Shown one piece after another: positions 44,494 through 52,731 of a stretch of DNA of 64,000 bases. Under the pieces are notes generated by a model, which worked only from the letters and a program-made list of their open reading frames with translations, made no database searches and had not been told where the DNA came from. The stretch comes from Imperialibacter sp040222815. Its GTDB lineage: Bacteria > Bacteroidota > Bacteroidia > Cytophagales > Cyclobacteriaceae. Location: positions 518,479 through 582,478 of the forward strand of contig NZ_JAVKCH010000015.1 of assembly GCF_040222815.1 (NCBI RefSeq). The letters are read 5' to 3'. The position numbers were made by a program, and so were the translations under genes. Numbering within the stretch: position 1 is the first letter of the stretch; each line of letters starts with the position of its first letter.

Positions 44494-45537
44494 CTAATTA
44501 TACTGCAGGTAGTGCTCCCATTTGTCGATTACAGAAGTGAAATCTTCCGGAAGTTCGGACTCAAATTGCACAAACTCTTTGGTGGCGGGATGAATAAACC
44601 CAAGCGACTTGGCATGCAGGGCCTGCCTGGGTATCAACTTGAAACAATTGTCGACAAATTGTTTGTACTTGGTGAAAATTGTGCCTTTTACTACCCTGTC
44701 GCCGCCATAAGTAGCGTCGTTGAAAATCGGATGCCCGATGTACTTCATGTGTGCCCTGATCTGGTGAGTGCGGCCCGTTTCCAGGTTGCACTTGATCAAA
44801 GCTACATACCTCAAATCCTTCAGCATTTCATAATGCGTAACAGCATTTCTGCCGAAGTCGCCATCAGGAAAAGCTGTTGTAACCCGGCGGTCCTTCAGGC
44901 TTCTTCCGAGAAAGACATCAACAGTACCTTTTTCCTGCTCAGGCACACCCCACACCAGGGCATAGTAGGTTCGCTCAATGGAGTGGTCGAAAAACTGCCT
45001 GGCCAGAGAGTTCATGGCCAACTCCGTCTTTGCTATTACCAGCAGGCCACTGGTGTCTTTATCGATCCTGTGCACTAAACCAGGCCTGCCTTCATTGCCT
45101 TTCATTTCCGGCAGCTGCTGAAAATGGTAGGTAAGGGCATTGACCAGTGTGCCCGACCAATTATTAAATGCCGGATGAACCACCATGCCAGCGGGCTTAT
45201 TCACCACAAGCAGGTGCTCATCTTCGTAGACAATATTAAGCGGAATGTTTTCGGGCACCACCTCAGTGTCTCTGGGCGGCTCAGGCAATGAAACCGTGAT
45301 CACGTCGTCCGGATGAATCTTATAGTTCGGCTTTACAGCCTTGTCATTAACCTGAACAAACTCATCCCTGATCGCATCTTGTACCCTGTTGCGGGTGGTA
45401 TTGGGAAGCCTGTCGGTTAAGAACTTATCTATTCGCACAGGGCTCTGCTTTTTATCCACCACAATCCGGTGGTGTTCAAAAAGCGCCCCTTCTTCTTCGT
45501 CCAAAAAATCTTCTCCCAAATCAATTTCTTCGCTCAT
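44494..45537 (-). CDS. rluD: Ribosomal large subunit pseudouridine synthase RluD family
   Basis: This 347-residue enzyme isomerises uridines in 23S rRNA. An N-terminal S4 RNA-binding domain (RIDKFLTDRLPNTTRNRVQD) is followed by the catalytic domain, with the family motif RPGLVHRIDKDTSGLLVIAK containing the catalytic Asp. GRTHQIRAHMKYIGHPI near the end is also diagnostic. The start at 45537 (MSEEIDLGEDFLDEEEGALF) is preferred over one five codons upstream. The N-terminal acidic extension is common in this order. It is divergent from the PLP-enzyme gene, whose start lies 39 bases away. Confidence 0.93.
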   Translation of the reverse strand: MSEEIDLGEDFLDEEEGALFEHHRIVVDKKQSPVRIDKFLTDRLPNTTRNRVQDAIRDEFVQVNDKAVKPNYKIHPDDVITVSLPEPPRDTEVVPENIPLNIVYEDEHLLVVNKPAGMVVHPAFNNWSGTLVNALTYHFQQLPEMKGNEGRPGLVHRIDKDTSGLLVIAKTELAMNSLARQFFDHSIERTYYALVWGVPEQEKGTVDVFLGRSLKDRRVTTAFPDGDFGRNAVTHYEMLKDLRYVALIKCNLETGRTHQIRAHMKYIGHPIFNDATYGGDRVVKGTIFTKYKQFVDNCFKLIPRQALHAKSLGFIHPATKEFVQFESELPEDFTSVIDKWEHYLQYN

Positions 45538-45576
45538 GGTGCAAAAATACACAGAAGTTCTGCCAATTTTGAATCA

Positions 45577-46482
45577 ATGATTTATCCCGCAGCGCAGCCT
45601 GTTCCAGAGATTGAAGTGAAGGCTCCTTTTATTGAAAAGGCTGGCGTGAAACTTATTGTACGAAGAGAAGATTTAAACCATCCTCACATTTCGGGAAATA
45701 AGTACTGGAAACTAAAATATAACCTCCTGGAAGCCGACAAACTCGGCCATCACACGGTGCTGACCTTCGGTGGAGCGTTCTCTAACCACATTGCCGCCAC
45801 TGCTGCCGCTTGCAAGGCCGTTGGGCTGAAGTCGATTGGCATCATTCGAGGTGAGGATGCCGACCTGAGCAACCCCACCCTGGCGCAAGCGCTCAAAAAC
45901 GGAATGGTCTTGCACCGGATATCAAGAACCAAATACAGAGAGAAGGAATTGCCTTCATTTGCTGATGAAATGAGGACGCTATTCGGTGATTTTTTTCTCA
46001 TTCCCGAGGGTGGCACCAACCACCTGGCCATTCAAGGAGCCTCAGAGATGGTCAATCGAATAGACACTCCGTATGACTATCTGGCTTTACCGGTGGGAAC
46101 CGGTGGCACGATGGCTGGCTGCATAGACTGCCTGAAGGGAAAGAGGCAAATAATCGGCTTCTCAGCCTTAAAAGGCAACTTTCTTACTGAAGAAATAATA
46201 GCGCTTCAAAGGCAACACAGCCTAAGCGCTTTTGGCAATTGGGACATGATAAACAATTACCATTTTGGTGGATATGGAAAGGTTAAAGATGATTTGATTG
46301 TATTTGTAAAGGCCTTCGAAGATGAATTTGCCATTCCTTTGGAGCCTGTCTACACAGGGAAAATGATGTTTGGCCTGCTTGAGATGATTAAAAATGCTTA
46401 CTTTCGTAAAGGCTCGGTCATTTATACAATACATACCGGAGGGCTACAAGGCAGGGCCGGCTTTAGGAGAATACTTGCATAA
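45577..46482 (+). CDS. PLP-dependent ACC deaminase / D-cysteine desulfhydrase family protein
   Basis: This 301-residue enzyme starts at 45577; a longer frame overlaps the divergent rluD start. It has the fold-type II PLP pattern: VRREDLNHPHISGNKYWKLK contains the PLP lysine, TFGGAFSNHIAATAAACK the phosphate-side region, and LALPVGTGGTMAGCIDCL the glycine loop. The GLQGR block near the end is shared with ACC deaminase and D-cysteine desulfhydrase. The substrate could be D-cysteine, ACC or a related amino acid; a choice cannot be made from sequence alone. Confidence 0.88.
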   Translation: MIYPAAQPVPEIEVKAPFIEKAGVKLIVRREDLNHPHISGNKYWKLKYNLLEADKLGHHTVLTFGGAFSNHIAATAAACKAVGLKSIGIIRGEDADLSNPTLAQALKNGMVLHRISRTKYREKELPSFADEMRTLFGDFFLIPEGGTNHLAIQGASEMVNRIDTPYDYLALPVGTGGTMAGCIDCLKGKRQIIGFSALKGNFLTEEIIALQRQHSLSAFGNWDMINNYHFGGYGKVKDDLIVFVKAFEDEFAIPLEPVYTGKMMFGLLEMIKNAYFRKGSVIYTIHTGGLQGRAGFRRILA

Positions 46483-46550
46483 CGGAACAAATCGGTGTTT
46501 CTGTGTGACGACTTCTCCAGACTATTATTTTTTTTATACTATCGACCTTA

Positions 46551-48179
46551 ATGACTTTTTTGGAGAAAAGTCCATTGTCCTGGTTAATAAAAGGAGCATT
46601 GGCCATTCTTATTTCTGGCTGCGGGATAAATGACCTGGAATTTGGCAATCTGGACATCCCCGACTACGAGCCGACGCTTGCCGTTCCGTTGGGAGTGTCG
46701 AGGTACACCATGCGGGAGCTGGTAGGCGACCTTCAGGACAATGCTTTGACCATTGAAGAGGGTGAGGATCTGTTCATGACCATCGTGTATATGGACACCT
46801 CCTACAACGACGAACGGGAAGCTTTTCTCTATTTTCCACCCATCAATAAAAGTGATATAGTATTTCCTTTTGTGTCTTCGGCTCCTGGCGGACAGACCGA
46901 GGTGATCGAATTTGAAAAGGTGATCACCTTCTCTTTCGATGCCTTTTTTGGCGAAAAGGTCGATTCCATTTTCTTTAACAGCGGAAATCTGGCGCTGGAA
47001 ATCAACTCCCGCTTCCGGAGTGACGTCATGCTGGAATTCGGCTTTCCTTCTATGTTTGAGACAGCCAACAATTCACCGGTTAGCATTTCGGATACTTTAA
47101 GCTTTGGCACAACAGTGCCGGTAACATCGATCACAAGAATGCCGCTGGGAGGCAAAAAGTTTCTTTTCCGAAGAAGGGAAGAGGCCAACGATTTTGACGT
47201 TATCATCAAAGGAAAAGTAGTCGTGAAGCCAGGTCAATCGGTCGATTTTTCAGACTTCTTTCGCTTTTCAATTGACTTCTCAGAAGCAACTTACTCTCAT
47301 GTGCATGGCTACTTCGACCAAAAAGAGGGCCTCTTGCAGGACAGAACGATAGAGCTTAAGTTTTTTGAAACGTTTGGAGATTATGGGCTCGACTTTAAAG
47401 ATCCCAAAATTATTCTCAAAGTTGATAACTCATTTGGGTTTCCGTCGGGCCTGTTGATGAACAACCTTTCCGCAAGTAACAATGACAGCACTTCCATTGC
47501 GCTGACCGGGTCAATAACCGAGTCGCTGCAATTTGTAAATTACCCAAAGCTCGATTCTATAGGAAAAACCAGCCACTCAGAGTTCGTCATCAACGCCCAA
47601 AACTCGAACATCAGGGAGCTTTTTGGCATCACGCCGGTCAAATTCAACTTGCCTTTAACAGTCATCTCCAACCCCGATGTTTTTGAAAAGGACTACCTGA
47701 ATTTCATGACAGACAGCAGCAGGTTCAGGACCATCACTGTGGTGGAGCTGCCCTTCGAAGTGAGGATGCAGGAGTTCACCACCAACCTTAAATTTGGCAC
47801 AGACGAAATCGATCTGAAAAATCTTCAGGAAGCAGTTTTGAGGTTTTACACCGAAAACGAAATGCCGTTTGAGGGGCGGCTTGCCGTCAATTTTGCCGAC
47901 AAAAATGACACTATCCTTTTCACCGTGCCTGAAGAGCTGGTACTGACGGCGCCGCAAGTTGACGCATCGGGGCGCACCTTGGAGTCAAAAAAGCTGCTGT
48001 CAGAAATTGACCTGGGAATAGAGGGCACCGAGGCACTAAAGAACGCCGACCATCTCAATGTGGCCATTATCATCAATACGTTTAATGCTGCTGAAGAGGA
48101 GTACGTCAGGCTGTATGCCGACTATGCACTTGATATCAATATCTCCGTTTTGGGCCGCTTGAAAATAAAAATCCAATGA
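46551..48179 (+). CDS. Large lipoprotein paired with a DUF5723 barrel, unrecognised
   Basis: This 542-residue protein begins with a lipoprotein signal (KGALAILISGCGIND, Cys24). The rest is rich in beta strands and aromatic residues (IPDYEPTLAVPLGVSRYTMR, GKVVVKPGQSVDFSDFFRFS) with no recognised domain. Its stop overlaps the start of the DUF5723 gene by 4 bases (ATGA), so the two are made together and probably work together at the outer membrane. The organisation is a lipoprotein plus a barrel-like partner, as seen for envelope assembly or polysaccharide handling pairs, but the role is unknown. Confidence 0.75.
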   Translation: MTFLEKSPLSWLIKGALAILISGCGINDLEFGNLDIPDYEPTLAVPLGVSRYTMRELVGDLQDNALTIEEGEDLFMTIVYMDTSYNDEREAFLYFPPINKSDIVFPFVSSAPGGQTEVIEFEKVITFSFDAFFGEKVDSIFFNSGNLALEINSRFRSDVMLEFGFPSMFETANNSPVSISDTLSFGTTVPVTSITRMPLGGKKFLFRRREEANDFDVIIKGKVVVKPGQSVDFSDFFRFSIDFSEATYSHVHGYFDQKEGLLQDRTIELKFFETFGDYGLDFKDPKIILKVDNSFGFPSGLLMNNLSASNNDSTSIALTGSITESLQFVNYPKLDSIGKTSHSEFVINAQNSNIRELFGITPVKFNLPLTVISNPDVFEKDYLNFMTDSSRFRTITVVELPFEVRMQEFTTNLKFGTDEIDLKNLQEAVLRFYTENEMPFEGRLAVNFADKNDTILFTVPEELVLTAPQVDASGRTLESKKLLSEIDLGIEGTEALKNADHLNVAIIINTFNAAEEEYVRLYADYALDINISVLGRLKIKIQ

Positions 48180-49681
48180 GGTGCTGGCTAGCAACCATAT
48201 CAATCATTATTTGCTGTTGCGCAACTGTGAGGGCGCAAAATGGATTGGGGCTATACACACTGGGTGATGCTGTGCCCCAAAATAGCCGGTTGAATCCTGC
48301 CAATGAAATAAAAGGCAAGCTGGTGTTGGGCCTGCCGGTCATTTCTGAAATGGGACTGCATGTTAACAACAGCTTCGGTTATAATCAGGCACTCACCAAA
48401 CTGGAAAATGACTCTGTGAAACTGGACGTTGACAAGGTCATCTCTCACCTAAAAAAGAAGAATGCCCTGCTATTTGAAACAAGTATCCCCCTGCTCTATG
48501 TGGGCATCAAGCCGGAAAAGTCTTCTTTTGGCTATAGCTTGTTTGTCAACGAACGAATTAATGTGCGGGGCCAGTACACCAAAAATTTGGTGAGGACAGC
48601 CTGGGAAGGCACCAACTCACTTGTAGGCCAGCCGCTCGATATAGGCAAGTCGGCGTTCAGCGCTTCATACTTCAGAGAGTATGGAGTTGGAGTGAATACT
48701 TTCCTGATGAATGATGACTTGAAAATTGGCGCCAGAATAAAGCTGATCCAGGGGATATACAACGTGAAAACACTTTGGGGAATGGATGCCAGAGTGGATC
48801 TTGAGCCGGAAACCTACAGCTACGGTTTTCTATTTAAAAGGGCTGGACTAAATGCCGCTGGAGTAAATGAAGATCCCTCCGTTGGCTACCTGCTTTCAAA
48901 CCCAAACAAAGGAGCGGCCATTGACCTCGGTGCCACGTGGAATCATCAAAACCTGTATAGTGTGTCGGCATCCATCGCCGACCTCGGTTATGTGCACTGG
49001 AAGGAGTTTAGCCAGAATTTCATTCTCAGCGATACTTCATTTGCTTTTCAGGGTGTCAATTTCACGGCTGATGGCGATATTGAAAGCACCATTGACTCAC
49101 TAAAGAATGCCTTCACACCAAAGGAAACGGCCAATCCATATTCGGCGATGTTAAGTGCCAAATCAATAGTAAGCGGATCGCTGCTGCTTGGCCCTGTTGA
49201 CAGAGTTACTGTTACAATGATGAATCAACTTCTTGTGGGCAAAGTAAAATCGGCCTTCGCTGTGTCTTATGTGAAGCAGTTAACGCCAGGTATTATAGCT
49301 TCTGGCAGCGTGGTGAAACTGCCGCAGCAATGGCCCAGGCCAGGGCTCGCTTTGTCGATGGCCGGGGGCCCTGTTCAGTATTATATCGCCTCCGACAATC
49401 TGATTGGGTTTGCCAATGTAGGTAACATGAACACACTGGACTTTAAAATGGGGGTTAACCTTATCATCGGAAGTGGCAAAGCGAAGAATGAAACTGATTT
49501 ACCGCCAGCGTATCGATCCAAGCCAAAGTTCTCAAGCAACGATGAGGGGGTGGACTACCCCACCGACCCAAGACTGAAACCGCCTACGGTGATTCGCAAA
49601 AAGGATATCTATACCATCATTACCAAAAAGAAGCAGCCAAAAAGCTGGAAGAACTGGTTCAAGAAGAAGTCGGATAACTAA
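48176..49681 (+). CDS. DUF5723 outer-membrane protein
   Basis: This 501-residue protein has a signal peptide (ATISIIICCCATVRAQ) followed by features of DUF5723: LGLYTLGDAVPQNSRLNPAN, then repeated amphipathic strands with GYNQALTKL, FGYSLFVNERINVRGQY and SFSAS-type blocks, and a basic Lys-rich C-terminus (KKKQPKSWKNWFKKKSDN). It should form an outer-membrane beta barrel. It is translationally coupled to the upstream lipoprotein gene, and its stop lies one base from that of the convergent UPF0316 gene. Confidence 0.83.
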   Translation: MRCWLATISIIICCCATVRAQNGLGLYTLGDAVPQNSRLNPANEIKGKLVLGLPVISEMGLHVNNSFGYNQALTKLENDSVKLDVDKVISHLKKKNALLFETSIPLLYVGIKPEKSSFGYSLFVNERINVRGQYTKNLVRTAWEGTNSLVGQPLDIGKSAFSASYFREYGVGVNTFLMNDDLKIGARIKLIQGIYNVKTLWGMDARVDLEPETYSYGFLFKRAGLNAAGVNEDPSVGYLLSNPNKGAAIDLGATWNHQNLYSVSASIADLGYVHWKEFSQNFILSDTSFAFQGVNFTADGDIESTIDSLKNAFTPKETANPYSAMLSAKSIVSGSLLLGPVDRVTVTMMNQLLVGKVKSAFAVSYVKQLTPGIIASGSVVKLPQQWPRPGLALSMAGGPVQYYIASDNLIGFANVGNMNTLDFKMGVNLIIGSGKAKNETDLPPAYRSKPKFSSNDEGVDYPTDPRLKPPTVIRKKDIYTIITKKKQPKSWKNWFKKKSDN

Positions 49682-49682
49682 C

Positions 49683-50288
49683 CTAGCTCCTGTTGATCCC
49701 TCTGAGCCGCCCCAGCACTCCCTGGTAGGCAGCAGGCTGATCGAACACGTCATCGTCGCTTACTTTTTTTACACTCTCCACAGTGTAGTAAGCCTGGGGA
49801 TTGTATTTTTTGATGATGTTGATATAGGTTGGCAGCTCGTCCCTTTTCACAACGGTAAAAAGCACATTGACCTTGCCATCATTGCTTTCCGCATCGAGGT
49901 TAGAGTAGCGGTAGCCCTTCTCCTTTAAAAAGGCTGTGAGCTGCTCAGCCGGATTTTGGGTAATTACCCTTACTACTACCCTGCCAAGGGCAAGCTTTTC
50001 TTCGATGACCATGCCCAGGAAGGTTCCCGTGGCAAAACCTCCTGCATAGGCAAAATAAGAATAGAAGGCGTCGATATTGGTGATGATTTGCCGGATGGCA
50101 AGCAACCAGATAAAGGCTTCAAAAAAACCAAGAAGTGGTGCAAGCAACTTCTTACCATGCATGACAAAGATAATCCGCACTGTGTTAATGGACACATCGC
50201 ACACTCTGGCGAGAAATATCAGCGCAGGGATAACTACGTAGGTGAACACCGACTCACTGATCCCCAAACCTTCGAAAAACTCTTTCAT
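49683..50288 (-). CDS. UPF0316 membrane protein (DUF5698 plus DUF2179)
   Basis: This 201-residue protein has three N-terminal helices (FTYVVIPALIFLARVCDVSI, LLGFFEAFIWLLAIRQIITN, FAYAGGFATGTFLGMVIEEK) with the conserved RVCDVSINTVRIIFVMHGKK loop, then a cytoplasmic DUF2179 domain (FLKEKGYRYSNLDAESNDGK, VLFTVVKRDELPTYINIIKK). The family is widespread and without assigned function; DUF2179 domains occur in transport-related membrane proteins. It follows radA by 12 bases on the same strand and is probably co-transcribed. Confidence 0.88.
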   Translation of the reverse strand: MKEFFEGLGISESVFTYVVIPALIFLARVCDVSINTVRIIFVMHGKKLLAPLLGFFEAFIWLLAIRQIITNIDAFYSYFAYAGGFATGTFLGMVIEEKLALGRVVVRVITQNPAEQLTAFLKEKGYRYSNLDAESNDGKVNVLFTVVKRDELPTYINIIKKYNPQAYYTVESVKKVSDDDVFDQPAAYQGVLGRLRGINRS

Positions 50289-50300
50289 TGCCTGTTTTAG

Positions 50301-51674
50301 TTAGCCAAACAAATCGGAAATCACTTCGTGGATTCTTCCAAACTGCCTGACGGCTATTTTAAACTTTTTTCCTTCTATTGCCCGCTGAGCAAACTTAGAA
50401 ACATAAATGGCCTCAAAGCCCAGTTTTTCGGCCTCCATGATCCTCCCATCAATCCTGTTCACTGCTCTGATCTCACCCCCCAATCCCACTTCCGCAGCAA
50501 AGCAAACTTTTGAGGACACAGGAATTTCCTCCAGAGATGAGATCATGGCCATGCAGATGGCAAGGTCGGCGGCAGGATCATCCAGTTTCAAACCTCCGGC
50601 TACATTCAGGAAAACGTCTTGCGTTCCAAGCCGAAAGCCTCCTCTTTTTTCGAGCACCGCCAGCAGCATGCTTAACCTCTTATTGTCGAAGCCGGTAGAC
50701 GTTCTTTGCGGATTGCCGTAGGTGGCCGGGCTTACCAAACTCTGAATCTCGATGAGCAAAGGGCGGTTGCCTTCCAGGGTAGCGGCAATGGCCACGCCAC
50801 TCACGTCGCCGTCCTTTTGCGAAATAAGAATTTCGGATGGGTTTTTCACTTCTCTGAGGCCTTCTCCCTGCATTTCGTAAATGCCGAGCTCCGAAGCAGC
50901 ACCGAAGCGGTTTTTTGTTGTGCGCAAAATGCGATATACCAAATGGCGGTCGCCTTCGAACTGCAATACCGTGTCAACCATGTGCTCCAGGACTTTTGGG
51001 CCGGCAATAGCGCCCTCTTTGTTGATGTGACCAATGAGAAAAACAGGCGTGTTGGTTTCCTTGGCGAACTTCATCAGTTCTGCTGTGCATTCCCTTATCT
51101 GAGAAATACTGCCGGCAGCTGATTCTACCTTATCGGAGTAGAGTGTTTGGATGGAGTCGATGATCAAAAGCTGAGGCTCCAGCTCTTCGATTTGCCGGAA
51201 CACATTGGCAATGCCTACCTCAGACAGCACAAAGCAGTTGTTGTTTTTGATGCCTATTCTCTCCGCCCGCATTTTGATCTGCTGCTCACTTTCTTCTCCC
51301 GATACGTAGAGCACCTTGAGGTTGGGTAACTGTAGCGCTATTTGCAGCAACAGTGTCGACTTGCCGATGCCTGGCTCTCCGCCAATCAGCACCAGACTGC
51401 CGGGAACAATACCGCCCCCAAGCACCCTGTTGAGCTCTTCGTCGGCTGTTTTGATCCGCTGCATGGCCACAGACTCCACCTGGTCAATCGCCTGAGGCTT
51501 AAACGCACGGGCAGGGCCACTGGCTTTTTTCCATGAAGGAGACGAAGCGTGCTCCTTTTCTATTACTTCTTCAACGTAGGTGTTCCATTCCCCGCAAGAG
51601 GGGCATTTACCAGTCCACTTCGGTGATTGTGCACCACAATTCTGACAAAAAAAAGCTGATTTTACTTTGGCCAC
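50301..51674 (-). CDS. radA: DNA repair protein RadA (Sms)
   Basis: RadA helps branch migration in recombination and repair. This 457-residue protein has the N-terminal zinc finger (Cys10, Cys13, Cys24, Cys27 in FFCQNCGAQSPKWTGKCPSC), a RecA-type ATPase with Walker A GGEPGIGKSTLL, the RadA-specific KNRFG motif (RTTKNRFGAASELG) and a C-terminal Lon-like domain (LNVAGGLKLDDPAADLAICM). The start is GTG at 51674, giving the usual MAKVKS opening. Length is standard. Confidence 0.96.
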   Translation of the reverse strand: MAKVKSAFFCQNCGAQSPKWTGKCPSCGEWNTYVEEVIEKEHASSPSWKKASGPARAFKPQAIDQVESVAMQRIKTADEELNRVLGGGIVPGSLVLIGGEPGIGKSTLLLQIALQLPNLKVLYVSGEESEQQIKMRAERIGIKNNNCFVLSEVGIANVFRQIEELEPQLLIIDSIQTLYSDKVESAAGSISQIRECTAELMKFAKETNTPVFLIGHINKEGAIAGPKVLEHMVDTVLQFEGDRHLVYRILRTTKNRFGAASELGIYEMQGEGLREVKNPSEILISQKDGDVSGVAIAATLEGNRPLLIEIQSLVSPATYGNPQRTSTGFDNKRLSMLLAVLEKRGGFRLGTQDVFLNVAGGLKLDDPAADLAICMAMISSLEEIPVSSKVCFAAEVGLGGEIRAVNRIDGRIMEAEKLGFEAIYVSKFAQRAIEGKKFKIAVRQFGRIHEVISDLFG

Positions 51675-51709
51675 GATGGCCCAAAATTAGAATAAAAATA
51701 AGAGAAGAC

Positions 51710-52150
51710 TTACTTACTGAATACTTTTCGGTAAATGGGTTTCCGGTAGAGGAATTGAAGATAGAGAATCGGGTAAAGTAGCCAATTGGTGAGCAACGCA
51801 GGTGTGGTGAATTCGATGTCGTCGGTGATGCTTGTGCCTCCTTCGGCATTGGCTTCATTGAGGTGGTGGTGCTTCCAGCTTTTCAGAAAAAAAGGCAGCC
51901 GAACACCTTCGTCAACAAAGGAAAACACAGCACCATTTGAGAGATCATGTGTAATGAGGCTTTCCCAGATCTGCGTAAAAAAGATAAAGTTTAGCTCAAG
52001 CCCCACTTTATCTCCCTTTTTGCAACCATCGAAGCGCAGGAGCTTCACAGGCGGAAAAGGCGGATTTAACTTTAAAAAAAGCTTGTCGGTAAATCCTTCT
52101 CTTACTGTCTGCAAATCAGCTTTTACCCGGGTTCTGATTTTTATTTTCAT
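51710..52150 (-). CDS. SRPBCC (START-like) family protein
   Basis: This 146-residue protein looks like a ligand-binding SRPBCC domain: IKIRTRVKADLQTVREGFTD start, LLRFDGCKKGDKVGLELNFI, and THDLSNGAVFSFVDEGVRLP followed by WKHHHL. The family binds hydrophobic ligands or acts in polyketide and lipid handling; the partner is unknown. The alternating strand pattern and length fit, but no diagnostic residue is visible. It lies 35 bases upstream of radA on the same strand and may be its operon leader. Confidence 0.75.
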   Translation of the reverse strand: MKIKIRTRVKADLQTVREGFTDKLFLKLNPPFPPVKLLRFDGCKKGDKVGLELNFIFFTQIWESLITHDLSNGAVFSFVDEGVRLPFFLKSWKHHHLNEANAEGGTSITDDIEFTTPALLTNWLLYPILYLQFLYRKPIYRKVFSK

Positions 52151-52254
52151 TTCTATTAATAAAACTACCTGTTTAGTAAATCAAAAAGAGAGGTATTTGT
52201 TTTAGAATAGTGGAAACCAACTCTTTAGATACATTCCAAATTGATGAATGGCCA

Positions 52255-52283
52255 TTGTAAGAGTTCATCAAATTGTACATTTG
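52255..52283 (+). promoter_or_regulatory. Promoter of the metal efflux operon
   Basis: TTG at 52255-52257 and TACATTTG at 52276-52283, 18 bases apart, fit the Bacteroidota consensus exactly. The GTG start of the next gene begins only 4 bases after the -7 element, so the transcript may be leaderless or the true start may be downstream. Confidence 0.65.
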
Positions 52284-52287
52284 AATT

Positions 52288-52671
52288 GTGAAAAGTCTGC
52301 TTTCATTGGTTTTTGTGGGGTACTTCATCGTTGGAAGTGTTTTGCCCCGATCCAATTTCAAAGAATTGGAGAAGGTGCCCTCTATGATTGCACACTATGA
52401 GCACCACAAAAATGCTTTCGACAAAGATCTTACCTTTCCTGAGTTCCTGGTGCTTCACTTTAGTTTGAGTTCCGACCACAGCGAGCCTTCACACGAAACA
52501 GAGTTGCCTCTACACAATGGGGTGGTGGCGTCTTTTCTCTTCACTATCCCCCAAGCACCAGATTTGCAAGCTTCAGTGCAGGAGTATGCGGTAAAACACT
52601 TCAAGCCTTTTTCTATCAATTACCAGTTTCAATACACCTCCAACTGGTTTCAGCCTCCCCAAAGCGCCTGA
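52288..52671 (+). CDS. Small secreted protein leading the metal efflux operon
   Basis: This 127-residue frame starts with GTG and has a signal peptide-like N-terminus (KSLLSLVFVGYFIVGSVLP). The body carries several His near acidic residues (MIAHYEHHKNAFDKD, HFSLSSDHSEPSHETELPLH), which could bind metal. It lies 60 bases upstream of the RND pump in the same direction. Its position suggests a periplasmic metal-binding or sensing accessory. The family is not recognised. The start is uncertain because the promoter ends 4 bases before the GTG. Confidence 0.7.
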   Translation: MKSLLSLVFVGYFIVGSVLPRSNFKELEKVPSMIAHYEHHKNAFDKDLTFPEFLVLHFSLSSDHSEPSHETELPLHNGVVASFLFTIPQAPDLQASVQEYAVKHFKPFSINYQFQYTSNWFQPPQSA

Positions 52672-52731
52672 TAATCTTATTGGTTATCTGATTTCTCATG
52701 CCCCCACAGGGCGCTTTAAATCTATTTATAA

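Noticed and set aside
44386..45078. 230-codon frame on the plus strand
   Set aside because: It is antisense to rluD and the sigma-factor start; no features of a real protein.
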